Of a stretch of DNA of 53,770 nucleotides, positions 26,582 to 35,387 are shown one piece after another (the stretch's first letter is position 1; each line of letters opens with the position of its first letter). The stretch comes from Aliiroseovarius sp. GTDB lineage: Bacteria; Pseudomonadota; Alphaproteobacteria; Rhodobacterales; Rhodobacteraceae. Location of the stretch: positions 1-53,770 of the forward strand of contig NZ_JASBTN010000015.1 of assembly GCF_030148435.1 (NCBI RefSeq), given 5' to 3'. The notes under the pieces are model-generated. The model was not told the DNA's origin and searched no databases. It saw only the letters and a list, made by a program, of their open reading frames with translations. A program made the translations under genes and the position numbers.

Positions 26582-28081
26582 TTGACCCGTTCCCCTACAA
26601 GCAATAAAGTTGTCGCTGTCATCGGTGCTGGTCCGGCAGGGCTGACTGCTGCCTATGAGTTGCAGCGCCGCAGCGACACCCACAAACCTGTCGTTTTTGA
26701 AGCCAGCGATTCAGTTGGCGGAATTTCCAGGACAGAGTCTCATAACGGCTATCGGTTTGATATCGGAGGCCATCGCTTCTTCACCAAAGTGGAAGAAGTC
26801 GAACAGATGTGGCACGAAGTGCTGGGGACTGATTTCATCACGGTTCCACGTCTCAGCCGAATTTACTATCGTGGAAAGTTCTTCGATTACCCACTTAAGA
26901 TATTTAATGCGTTGAAGAATATCGGTGTGTACGAAACTTTCCGTATCATCATTTCGTTCACGAAATGGAAGGTGCGCCCCTATCGCACTGAGCGGACGTT
27001 CGAAGAGTGGGTGATCAACCGATTTGGCGGTCGTCTCTATATGCACTTTTTCCGCAGTTACACGCAGAAGGTATGGGGCATCGACCCCAAGCTGATCAGT
27101 GCCGATTGGGCCGCGCAGCGGATCAAGAACCTGTCCCTTCCCAAGGCGGTCTGGAACGCCCTGACCGGGTCGAATGATACCGCAAGTCTGATCGAAGAAT
27201 TTCAGTACCCGCGGCTTGGCCCCGGAATGATGTGGGAGCGCTGCACCGAAAAGGTCATCGAAAATGGCGGTGAAGTCCAGATGAACACAAAGGTTGTGCA
27301 GGTCAATCGGGAGGGCAATCGCGTCACATCCGTTGATCTTGAGTCCTGGGACCCCGATTCAGATCCCGCCGATAAGACAGGCAACAAGATCACCAGATTT
27401 GAAGCCGATGAATTTGTGAACTCCATGGCCATGCGTGATTTGCTGCACTGCATGCAACCGCCGCCGCCACAGGAGGTGCTCGATGCCGCTGACAAGCTGA
27501 GCTATCGTGATTTCATGATCGTGACGCTGGTTCTGGATGAAAAGGATCCGTTCCCGGACAACTGGATTTACATCCATAGCTCTCACATCAAATGTGGTCG
27601 CATCCAGAACTTCCGTGCCTGGTCGCCGGAAATGCTGCCTGATCAGAACACAGCGTCAATTGGTATGGAGTACTTCTGCCAGGAGGGCGACGGTCTATGG
27701 ACCATGGAAGATGATGATCTGACGGCGCTCGCGTCGCAAGAGCTCGAGGAGTTGGGCCTGGGGTCGGCAAGCAGCGTCATCGGATCTGCCATTATCCGTC
27801 AACCCAAGGCCTATCCGGTATACGACGACGAGTATCAGGGTGCCTTGGAGGTGATCCGGAAATGGATGGAAAATCTGGAGAACTTCCAGACCGTCGGGCG
27901 CAACGGCTTGCATCGCTACAACAATCAGGATCACTCCATGTTGTCTGCGATGCTGGCGGCGCGCAACATTGTGGGCGAAAACCACAATGTCTGGGACGTC
28001 AACGTAGAGCGTTCCTACCACGAGGAATTCCAGATCAGTTCTGACAAATCAAACACGGACGCGCGCCTTTCGACAGCCTGA
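26582..28081 (+). CDS. FAD-dependent oxidoreductase, UDP-galactopyranose-mutase / protoporphyrinogen-oxidase-like
   Basis: A flavoprotein of about 499 residues. The N-terminal Rossmann motif AVIGAGPAGLTAAYEL is followed by VFEASDSVGGISRT and DIGGHRFF, as in UDP-galactopyranose-mutase-like amine-oxidase-fold enzymes. Other recognisable boxes are HFFRSYTQKVWGI and, near the C-terminus, GLHRYNNQDHSM. No ATG fits; a TTG at 26582 has GGAG six bases upstream, and another TTG at 26570 is possible. Relatives occur in exopolysaccharide clusters and probably isomerise or oxidise a nucleotide- or lipid-linked sugar. The 100 bases upstream are AT-rich and probably hold a new promoter. Confidence 0.85.
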   Translation: MTRSPTSNKVVAVIGAGPAGLTAAYELQRRSDTHKPVVFEASDSVGGISRTESHNGYRFDIGGHRFFTKVEEVEQMWHEVLGTDFITVPRLSRIYYRGKFFDYPLKIFNALKNIGVYETFRIIISFTKWKVRPYRTERTFEEWVINRFGGRLYMHFFRSYTQKVWGIDPKLISADWAAQRIKNLSLPKAVWNALTGSNDTASLIEEFQYPRLGPGMMWERCTEKVIENGGEVQMNTKVVQVNREGNRVTSVDLESWDPDSDPADKTGNKITRFEADEFVNSMAMRDLLHCMQPPPPQEVLDAADKLSYRDFMIVTLVLDEKDPFPDNWIYIHSSHIKCGRIQNFRAWSPEMLPDQNTASIGMEYFCQEGDGLWTMEDDDLTALASQELEELGLGSASSVIGSAIIRQPKAYPVYDDEYQGALEVIRKWMENLENFQTVGRNGLHRYNNQDHSMLSAMLAARNIVGENHNVWDVNVERSYHEEFQISSDKSNTDARLSTA

Positions 28082-28106
28082 CGTACTTTGATCGAAGGGA
28101 TTGCAG

Positions 28107-29174
28107 ATGACCAATCTGCTCGGGATAGCCGTTGTCGGACTGGGTGCTGCCGCACGCAGGATTCACCTGCCTGCGATTGCAAAGACGCCGGGCCTCAGGA
28201 TTGTGGGCGGCGTGGACCCCGTCGCCGATGCCAGTGCATTCAAATTTCCGGTTTATCGTGACTTCAGCCGTCTTCTGGCCGAGTGCCAGCCTGATGTCGT
28301 CGCAATCGTCACTCCACCAGACAGCCATGGCAGGATTGCCATGGACGCGCTGAAAGCGGGGGCGCATGTATTTTGCGAGAAGCCTTTTGTGCTGTCGATG
28401 GAAGAAGGTCACGAGGTGATCAAGGTCGCCCGGGCAGTAGATCGCCATGTTGTTGTAAACAATGAATTCCGCTTCATGAATGTACATGAGGCAGCCCAGA
28501 AAGCGATCGGTAGCGAGAGGTTTGGGGATCTGCTCTTTGTTTCCATGCACCAGACGTTTTTTGTGACGGAAGAAACCGAAAAAGGATGGCGCGGCGAAAG
28601 CAAGCAGCGAACCTGCTTTGAATTCGGCACCCACGCGCTGGACCTGTGCCGGTTCTTCTTCGGTGAAGAGCCGCATGCCATCTCGGCGCGAATGCCAAAG
28701 CCGAACAACCCGGAGGGTGCGGATTACCTCAATCTCATTCAGCTGGAATTCTCTGGCGACCGGGTTGCCCATATCACGCTGGACCGGCTGTCGCGCGGGC
28801 CGCATCGGTACCTCGACATCCGTCTTGACGGCAGCAACGCCTGTATCGAAACCCACATTGGCGGCAAGGCGGAAGCCAGTTTCGGGTTGCGGAGCGGGTC
28901 GAAAAAGCCTTTTGCCCGCCTGGACCTGGCCGCCAGCGCATCTGCTGACCTCTATCAGGGGGAGCGCCGCAGCCGGATCGCAACCGACCCGCTGGATCTT
29001 TTTGCCAATTCAACAGCCAATCTTTTGCGCGCGATGTTGCAGTCGATCCGTGACGGCGAAAAGCCTCCGTGCAGCGCTGAGGATAACCTCAATACGCTGG
29101 CGCTGATGTTGTCCGCGTATCAGTCAAGCGAGGCCGGTGGTGCGTTTCTCAAGCTGACAGACCAATCGGTCTAG
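28107..29174 (+). CDS. Gfo/Idh/MocA-family oxidoreductase (copy 1)
   Basis: A 355-residue NAD(P)-dependent sugar oxidoreductase. The Rossmann motif VVGLGAAARRIHLPAI opens the protein; the family Glu-Lys-Pro is at 91-93 (HVFCEKPFVL), and FGTHALDL provides the likely catalytic His. AAGGGA lies before the ATG at 28107; a TTG at 28101 is less likely. In glycan loci such enzymes make keto or amino sugar precursors. It is the most divergent of the three copies in this window and is followed by a convergent GT2-like gene. Confidence 0.9.
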   Translation: MTNLLGIAVVGLGAAARRIHLPAIAKTPGLRIVGGVDPVADASAFKFPVYRDFSRLLAECQPDVVAIVTPPDSHGRIAMDALKAGAHVFCEKPFVLSMEEGHEVIKVARAVDRHVVVNNEFRFMNVHEAAQKAIGSERFGDLLFVSMHQTFFVTEETEKGWRGESKQRTCFEFGTHALDLCRFFFGEEPHAISARMPKPNNPEGADYLNLIQLEFSGDRVAHITLDRLSRGPHRYLDIRLDGSNACIETHIGGKAEASFGLRSGSKKPFARLDLAASASADLYQGERRSRIATDPLDLFANSTANLLRAMLQSIRDGEKPPCSAEDNLNTLALMLSAYQSSEAGGAFLKLTDQSV

Positions 29175-29261
29175 GATATTCTTTTCTCGGACGGGCCGAT
29201 GCGGAGTGCGTTTATGGAAGTAATTGTTGTGCCCCGTAACCGGCAAGCCCCGGCTGGCCCA

Positions 29262-30194
29262 TCACCGCACCTTGGCAAGCGCGTTGCCTCCCCCGAACCA
29301 GAAGCCCGCCGCTTCGCCCAAACCCCAGGAGATGCAGAACGGCACCAACATCGGCAGCGAGGCGACCAGATGCGCGTTGTAGGGCGATTTGCCCCGCACC
29401 CGCGCCACCGTTCGGATGAACATCAAAGGGGGCAGAACAACAAGCGCCGCGGCCCCGGCCGCCAGCCGCTTGAGAAACGGCATCTGCGCGCCGCGGACGC
29501 TGGCAAAGCTGCGCGAGTAATAGTATCGCTGCGACAGGTACAGGCCCATCGTGTAATGCATCTTGTGGCCAACGATGATATCCGGGCGCATCGCCAGAGG
29601 ATTGCCTCCTTCAAGAATGGCATCATGCAATGCCCCTTCCCACGCATTGCGGTCCAGCACCGCGTCATGTTTTCGCAGAATTTCTGTTGGATAGATGACG
29701 TTGTTGCCCGGCAACCAAGTGGCGCTGCCTGCGGGCAGAGGTGGCAGGGTGGAACTGTATTCACACAGGAAAGCGGCCCAGTCGACGCGGTTTTCGGTGG
29801 CGGCATTGTCCACCGGACCGCCCACAGCGCCAATCTGGTCCCCCGCGTCGTGCAACGCGTCAAGCATGGCTTTCGCCCAGCCTTCAGGGACAATCACATG
29901 GTCTTCGATCACCGCAGTCGCCGGGCTGCTGGCCTGTCGAATCCCCAAGGCACGCATCTGCGGGATGGTCGTCTCGGGGGGCACGGCGCGCACGGTAACA
30001 CCAGGATGCTCCCGTCGAATGAAGTGGCGGACATGCTCGCCAAGCCGGTCAATGACGATGATTTCAAGTTGCGCGCCCTGTGCGGCCTCAAGCGCGCGAA
30101 GGCAGCCATCAACGTCATCAAAGCTGTTGACCGAGGGGATCACGACAGAAAGGTCGGGCAGGGACGTTTGCTGGGATTTGCTATCGGATTTCAA
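29262..30194 (-). CDS. GT2-like protein (paralogue 1), degenerate DxD
   Basis: A 310-residue protein with a GT-A-like fold inferred from LSVVIPSVNSFDDVDGCL and EIIVIDRLGE. Where family 2 enzymes carry DxD it has VIEDHVIVPEGW. It shares with three neighbours the LPGNN box (TWLPGNNVIYP), an R-aromatic-rich box RYYYSRSFASVRG, a hydrophobic C-terminal third, and the ending WGLGEAAGFWFG. It is the only minus-strand member, convergent with the Gfo gene to its left and divergent from the Gfo gene to its right. Whether it is catalytic is unclear; it may use an unusual metal site or act as a partner of another transferase. Confidence 0.8.
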   Translation of the reverse strand: MKSDSKSQQTSLPDLSVVIPSVNSFDDVDGCLRALEAAQGAQLEIIVIDRLGEHVRHFIRREHPGVTVRAVPPETTIPQMRALGIRQASSPATAVIEDHVIVPEGWAKAMLDALHDAGDQIGAVGGPVDNAATENRVDWAAFLCEYSSTLPPLPAGSATWLPGNNVIYPTEILRKHDAVLDRNAWEGALHDAILEGGNPLAMRPDIIVGHKMHYTMGLYLSQRYYYSRSFASVRGAQMPFLKRLAAGAAALVVLPPLMFIRTVARVRGKSPYNAHLVASLPMLVPFCISWGLGEAAGFWFGGGNALAKVR

Positions 30195-30334
30195 GCTGAG
30201 TGTCCTTTGAATGGGCGTCAGTCGGCTGCGATCCTAGAATGGCATTTGCCGATCGCTGATATGAAAGACGCAGATGCAAGACATTGCCCTGCCCTTCTTC
30301 AGGACGTGCCTACGAATTCCTCCGATTCCGGTCA

Positions 30335-31366
30335 ATGCAGTTGACCCCGCGCACCAGAATATCTGCGCCCAGGGTCGCTGTTCTGGGAGCCGGCCTGATG
30401 GGCCGATGGCATGCACATGCTGCGCGACGTCTGGGTGCGCAGATCATTGCTGTAGGGGATACCGATCCGGATCGCGCGCGGGCGGTGGCGGGCCCAGACG
30501 TGCCTGTTTTTACCAGTCCGCAAGCTCTGTTCGAGTCCGTTGATCCTGATGTTGTGCACCTTTGTACCCCCAGCGGCAGTCATGGTGAGATCATCCGCGC
30601 CGCCATCGCGCATGGCATCCATGTGTTTGCCGAAAAGCCCTTGGCCACGGACGCCACGGAAACACGGGATCTTTGCGAACAGGCTGATAAGGCGCAGGTG
30701 TTGCTGTGCCCGGTGCATCAATATGCGTTTCAGCCAGCGCTGGAACGGATTCGCGCGCAGCGCGACAGAGTTGGTCGGCCGGAACTGATCGACATGCGGT
30801 TTTTTTCTGCAGGCGCTGTGGGTGCGGATGCCCGCGACCTGCCTCGCATCGCCGGAGATATCCTGCCCCACCCAATCGCCATCGCGCAAAGGTTTTGGCC
30901 CGAGCGTCCGCTGGATCTGGTTGACTGGACAATAGCACCGGTCGGGTCCGCCGGATGGCAGGTGAGCGCGAACATAGACACCGTCGCGCTGCGTATTACG
31001 CTCAGTCTTGCCGCGCGCCCGAGCGAGGCGTCGCTTGCTCTATACGGTAACAAAGGGGCCTGGGAGGCGGACCTTTTCCATGGCTATGCCCGGTTTCGTG
31101 ACGGGACAGCCAGTCGCCGCTCCAAGACCCTGCGCCCGTTCAGCGATGCGGGCTCCATTCTGCGGCATGCGGCGGTCAATCTGACAGGGCGCGCCCTGCG
31201 CCGGGAGCCGGCCTATCCGGGATTGCGCACGCTACTGGCGGCATTCTACACCGCGACTGCCAGGCATGGGCAGTCACCCATTGGCGCCGAAGAGGCCATA
31301 GCGGTGGCCGTCATCCGGGACCATTTTCTTTCACGGACCGTTCAACCAGAGGCGCGGGAAGCATGA
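30335..31366 (+). CDS. Gfo/Idh/MocA-family oxidoreductase (copy 2)
   Basis: A 343-residue NAD(P)-dependent oxidoreductase with VAVLGAGLMGRWHAHA at the N-terminus, the HVFAEKPLAT box, and GDILPHPIAIA as the probable active-site region. The ATG at 30335 is preferred by alignment with relatives, though the ribosome site is weak; an in-frame ATG lies upstream at 30284. It starts a plus-strand run and overlaps the following GT2-like gene by four bases, suggesting coupled synthesis. Confidence 0.88.
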   Translation: MQLTPRTRISAPRVAVLGAGLMGRWHAHAARRLGAQIIAVGDTDPDRARAVAGPDVPVFTSPQALFESVDPDVVHLCTPSGSHGEIIRAAIAHGIHVFAEKPLATDATETRDLCEQADKAQVLLCPVHQYAFQPALERIRAQRDRVGRPELIDMRFFSAGAVGADARDLPRIAGDILPHPIAIAQRFWPERPLDLVDWTIAPVGSAGWQVSANIDTVALRITLSLAARPSEASLALYGNKGAWEADLFHGYARFRDGTASRRSKTLRPFSDAGSILRHAAVNLTGRALRREPAYPGLRTLLAAFYTATARHGQSPIGAEEAIAVAVIRDHFLSRTVQPEAREA

Positions 31367-32214
31367 CCGCAGCGTTGAACGCGAACCAAAGGAAAGGCAT
31401 TGATGGGCCCGTCACCTGTGACGCGGTCGTCATCGAGCTGCTGGGGCCGGCGGAGGCCAAGAGGAATGCGGCAGATCTGGAAACAGAGGCCCGGTCGGCA
31501 GCGGGCGTTTCGGTTCGGACAGTCCTGAGGGGAGCAAATGCGGATAACGTGCCGCTGCGCCGACGCCGCGCAACCGATAGTGCGACGGCGCCCGTCGCCT
31601 TCCTGATCGAGGACACGACAGTTTTGCAATCCGGCTGGGCCACCGTGCTTTGTGAGATTTTTGCGGATGCAGCTGTGGGGGCTGCCTGCGGGCCGGTCAA
31701 AGTGGCGCCTGACCTGCCCCCGCGCTATCGCGCGCTGGGTCGGCTGGAATATGGTCGTTTCGACGGGAGCACAGCGACAGGGTCATTGCCCGGAAACGCA
31801 TTTGCAATCCGGCTGACGGACCTAGAGCAGACCCATGATCCCCAAGAGGGCATTATCGAACACGATCTGGAAAGGCGTCTTTTGGCGGCGGGCCGCAAGA
31901 TAAGCTGTATTGCGGCGCTCACGGCGGTGTATGCAAAGCCCGATGTAGCAGGCGCACGGCTGTCCACGCGGTTCGGGCACGGTCGCCTTTATGGGGCTGA
32001 TCGGGGGGGGAATCCGTTCATTGGTATCATAAAGGCTGCGCTCGCGATGCCGGTACTCAGCCTGCGGGCTTTGCGGGCGGCGCGCCGTGCTGGCCCCGCC
32101 CGGCAATGGGTGCCCGAAATGCCCTGGATCATCTTGATGGCAACTGCCTGGGCGCTTGGCGAACTGACAGGGCAGATTGCCGGCAAAGGCAACAGCGAAC
32201 GGAGTTGGAACTGA
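31363..32214 (+). CDS. GT2-like protein (paralogue 2), reduced N-terminus and degenerate DxD
   Basis: A 283-residue protein, the shortest and most altered of the four paralogues. The N-terminal nucleotide-binding region lacks the usual IVPxYN motif. At the DxD site it reads LIEDTTVLQSGW. It keeps SLPGNAFAI, EHDLERRLLAAG (the usual catalytic region), the box TRFGHGRLYGADRGGN and the ending WALGELTGQIAG. I assign it to the family by these shared positions; alone it would be called hypothetical. It overlaps the genes on both sides (ATGA and TGATG). Confidence 0.7.
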   Translation: MTAALNANQRKGIDGPVTCDAVVIELLGPAEAKRNAADLETEARSAAGVSVRTVLRGANADNVPLRRRRATDSATAPVAFLIEDTTVLQSGWATVLCEIFADAAVGAACGPVKVAPDLPPRYRALGRLEYGRFDGSTATGSLPGNAFAIRLTDLEQTHDPQEGIIEHDLERRLLAAGRKISCIAALTAVYAKPDVAGARLSTRFGHGRLYGADRGGNPFIGIIKAALAMPVLSLRALRAARRAGPARQWVPEMPWIILMATAWALGELTGQIAGKGNSERSWN

Positions 32215-33404
32215 TGCGCATCGTCATAGACGCCTCTTGCTGGCTCAATAATCGCGGGTTTGGCCGGTTCACACGTGAACTGGTCAGCGCGATGCTGCGC
32301 CGTGACACGGTGAACGACTATATCTTGCTGACGGATGATGATCTGACACTGGGGGACTTGAGCGCATCCGCAGAGCTGCTGCAGGTCGAAACGGCACGGC
32401 GGGTCATCGACTCCGCCACCGCGGACGCCCGGCGCGGTATTCGCGATGTGCTGGCCTTTCGCCGTGCGGCCGCGGCTGCCCGGCCCGACGCGCTGTTTTA
32501 TCCGGCGGTCTATTCTTGGTTTCCCCCGCCAAGAGGTGTGCCCAATCTGGTAACGTTTCATGACGCCATTGCCGAACATTTCCCCGAGCTGGTCTTTCCC
32601 AATTGGCGCCAGCGTCTGCCCTGGACGGTCAAGACATGGTTGGCCCAGAATGCCGCCGACCGGATCCTGACTGTTTCTCAAAGCGCCAAGCGGGAAATCA
32701 TCGAGTATCTGAACATAAACAGCGACCGGATTGACGTGATCTGCGAAGGGTCTGCGCCGGTATTTGCCCCGGTGAGTGACAAGGGACACCGCAGTAGAAC
32801 CCGACAGACCGTCGGTTTGGAACCTGAGGCGCGGTTCCTGACCTATGTCGGGGGGTTTGCGCCGCATAAAAACCTGGTGCGCCTGTTTGAGGCCTTTGAC
32901 CGCGTGCTCCAGGAGCCTGAATTTCCAGACCTGGTCCTCGTAATGGTCGGAGACCCGAAAGGTGGCGGGTTTCATTCGATCTATGACGAGCTGTGCGGTC
33001 TGATGGCGGCATCTCCGCGCCTGGCAAAACAGGTCAGGTTTCCCGGTTACGTGTCCGACGCTGATCTGGCCGCGCTCTATTCTGAAACTCTCGCGATGGT
33101 GCTGCCTTCGTTGTCCGAAGGATTTGGGTTGCCTGCGCTTGAGGCCATGTCTTGCGGGGCCCCGGTTCTGGGGGCCAGGGATGGAGCGGTCATGGAGGTT
33201 GCCGGGTCGGCGGGCCTAGGGTTTGATCCCTATGATGTGGAGGATATGGCCAGCGCGATGAAGCGAGTCGCACGGGATGACGCATTTGCTGCGACCCTGC
33301 GGGGCAATGCGATCCCTGAAACGTCACGCAATACCTGGGATCAGGCGGCAGAGCTGACAATCGCGGCGCTCGAGAACCTCAAGACAGGGATCGACAGCCG
33401 ATGA
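32214..33404 (+). CDS. Family 4 glycosyltransferase
   Basis: A 396-residue GT-B retaining glycosyltransferase. It opens with IDASCWLNNRGFGRFTRELV. The C-terminal donor-binding half has FLTYVGGFAPHKNL and the family E-x7-E box LSEGFGLPALEAMSCGAPVL. The ATG shares one base with the stop of the preceding gene, and GGAG lies just upstream, so the start is well fixed. It overlaps the next GT2-like gene by four bases. Sugar donor unknown; GDP-mannose from ManC or UDP-xylose are candidates by context only. Confidence 0.93.
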   Translation: MRIVIDASCWLNNRGFGRFTRELVSAMLRRDTVNDYILLTDDDLTLGDLSASAELLQVETARRVIDSATADARRGIRDVLAFRRAAAAARPDALFYPAVYSWFPPPRGVPNLVTFHDAIAEHFPELVFPNWRQRLPWTVKTWLAQNAADRILTVSQSAKREIIEYLNINSDRIDVICEGSAPVFAPVSDKGHRSRTRQTVGLEPEARFLTYVGGFAPHKNLVRLFEAFDRVLQEPEFPDLVLVMVGDPKGGGFHSIYDELCGLMAASPRLAKQVRFPGYVSDADLAALYSETLAMVLPSLSEGFGLPALEAMSCGAPVLGARDGAVMEVAGSAGLGFDPYDVEDMASAMKRVARDDAFAATLRGNAIPETSRNTWDQAAELTIAALENLKTGIDSR

Positions 33405-34333
33405 ATCACTCCTCCGACAAGGCTGCGTCCGACATCGTGCTGAGTCTTGCGGTTGGCGTTCAGGGCGCGCAATCTGATGTGGGTGCATTTCTGGACATCC
33501 TCCCCCCCGAAACGGGGGTCGAGATCCTGATTTGCCATGCGTCGGATGACCCCCAGGTCTCTGCCTTCGAACGGCTTGCCGAGACCAGGGCAGACCTGCG
33601 TCTGGTCGCCGGTGCGCCGGGGGCGCTTATTCCGGAAATGTGGCGGGACGGTTTCCTGGCGGCACAGGGCATGTGGGTGGCAACATTGACCAGCCATTGT
33701 CCCCCCAGCACGGGATGGCTGGCGCGCGCGCTATTGCTGGTTGGCACGGAAGCCGGAAAACAGCATGCCGCTTTCGGCGGAACGATCCTCGCGGATCCTG
33801 ACGCGGACCCTGTCGGGCGCGGGGTGCATTTGCTGCGCTACGCTGATGCAGGCCCCGAGCGCGCGCGCGCGCATGTCAGTGATTTATCTGCGGACAACGC
33901 CCTTTATCGCCGTGACGCGGTGGTGGCCTGTTCCGACCTGTTGCCCGATGGGTTTTGGGAACCCAACTACCACCGTCGTTTTCTGTCTGCCGGGTTTGTC
34001 ATGGAGCACATCCCGGACCTGACCGTTGTTCACAAGAACCGCTACACGGCTGCTGAATTCCGCCAACAGCGGCGGTGGCATGGTCGTGTCTTTGGGCGTC
34101 ACCGCAGCGCGGGCCGCCCTCGCTGGATGCAATGGGTCATGGTCCTTGCCGCGCCGGCTGCCTTTCCTGTTTTTGCCTTCAAACAAACCCGAAAAGTGCT
34201 GTCGCACCCGGAGCTTCGATCTGGTTTTCTGGGTGCCGCTCTGCCCTTTTACGGCTTCCTGGCCAGTTGGTGCCTTGGTGAGGCTTGTGGCTACGGCGAT
34301 GCCCTTCGCGCGCCCAGGGGCAAAAATCCATGA
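33401..34333 (+). CDS. GT2-like protein (paralogue 3), no acidic DxD
   Basis: A 310-residue protein of the same four-member family. The DxD position reads TLTSHCPPSTGW, with no acidic residue. Shared boxes are DLSADNALYRRDAV in place of LPGNN, HRRFLSAGF, the R/aromatic box RQQRRWHGRVFGRHR, and the ending WCLGEACGYGDAL after a hydrophobic stretch. It overlaps the GT4 before it and the methyltransferase after it by four bases each. Activity as a transferase is doubtful on motif grounds; a chaperone or acceptor-binding role is possible. Confidence 0.78.
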   Translation: MNHSSDKAASDIVLSLAVGVQGAQSDVGAFLDILPPETGVEILICHASDDPQVSAFERLAETRADLRLVAGAPGALIPEMWRDGFLAAQGMWVATLTSHCPPSTGWLARALLLVGTEAGKQHAAFGGTILADPDADPVGRGVHLLRYADAGPERARAHVSDLSADNALYRRDAVVACSDLLPDGFWEPNYHRRFLSAGFVMEHIPDLTVVHKNRYTAAEFRQQRRWHGRVFGRHRSAGRPRWMQWVMVLAAPAAFPVFAFKQTRKVLSHPELRSGFLGAALPFYGFLASWCLGEACGYGDALRAPRGKNP

Positions 34334-35385
34334 CGGCACCACATGCAAAATCAGAGCACATGCGACAGCCCGGTGACTATGTCTGCCCGCAATGCCGCCT
34401 GCCAGTCGTGCCGGAAGATGAAAGCTATGTCTGCAAAGGCTGTGATATGCGGTTTCCGGTTCTGTGTGGTATTCCCGACTTCCGCCTGTCATCTGACCGT
34501 TATCTGACCATTGCAGAAGAGCGCGCCAAGGCCACCCGCCTGCACGTTTATGCGCAGACCCACAGCTTTGCTGAAACGGTCGCCGAGTATTATCGCATCA
34601 CCGATGATGTGCCGCCCCCCATGGCCACCCGGTTTGCCGATTACGTCCTTGCCGGAGAGGCACGGGGCCGTTCGATGCTCGACAGCTTTCCCCCCGCTGA
34701 TGGCAATCGACCTGCGGTGCTGGATGTGGGCTGTGGCGCCGGAGGAGTAGTCGTTGCGGCCGCGCGGGCCGGTCAGTCTGTCAGTGGCATCGACATTGCA
34801 CTGCGCTGGCTGGTGATCGCACAAAAACATCTGTCCGAAGAGGGGCTGAGCGCGGAATTGGTCTGCGCTGACATTGCCAATCCGCCGCTCCCGGATGCCG
34901 CTTTTGAGCGTATTGTAGCGGCCGACCTTTTTGAACATCTGCCGGACACCGGTGCCGGGGCGCGGGCGATCAGTTCATTGCTGGCGCCCGGCGGGTGTCT
35001 TCATGTGACCGGCGCGAACCGGTTTACACTTGCCCCCTACCCACCCGCAGGCCTTTGGGGTGTCGGGTTTCTGCCGGCGGCCATTCGACGACGCTACGTG
35101 GTTTGGCGAAGGGGTCTTGACACATTGCGATTTCAGAACATGCAGTCTCCTGCTGGGCTGGGCCGGGCGCTGACCAAGGCGGGGTTTGAATGTACCCGGA
35201 TTGCCCCGATGACGGTATCGGTGGACCGGGTTCGTGCGTCCGAAGGTGCGAAACGGATTGCTTTGACCCTTTATCGTCTGCTTTGTTCCAATGCGCTGAC
35301 CCGCAAGGCCTTGCTTCACATTGGCCCAGTCTTTGAAATCACCGCACGGCGTACGCCCGGCATGCCCTCAAGCAAAAGGACCTGA
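34330..35385 (+). CDS. SAM-dependent methyltransferase with N-terminal zinc ribbon (copy 1)
   Basis: A 351-residue class I methyltransferase. Residues about 17-45 form a Trm112-like zinc ribbon with YVCPQC and YVCKGC and then LCGIPDFRL. The SAM motif I is VLDVGCGAGG near residue 135, followed by SGIDIALRWL; AADLFEHLP is the motif IV region. GLWGVGFLP is shared with the second copy. The ATG at 34330 overlaps the preceding stop. It probably methylates the glycan or a lipid-linked precursor; the target is inferred from context. Confidence 0.86.
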   Translation: MTAPHAKSEHMRQPGDYVCPQCRLPVVPEDESYVCKGCDMRFPVLCGIPDFRLSSDRYLTIAEERAKATRLHVYAQTHSFAETVAEYYRITDDVPPPMATRFADYVLAGEARGRSMLDSFPPADGNRPAVLDVGCGAGGVVVAAARAGQSVSGIDIALRWLVIAQKHLSEEGLSAELVCADIANPPLPDAAFERIVAADLFEHLPDTGAGARAISSLLAPGGCLHVTGANRFTLAPYPPAGLWGVGFLPAAIRRRYVVWRRGLDTLRFQNMQSPAGLGRALTKAGFECTRIAPMTVSVDRVRASEGAKRIALTLYRLLCSNALTRKALLHIGPVFEITARRTPGMPSSKRT

Positions 35386-35387
35386 AT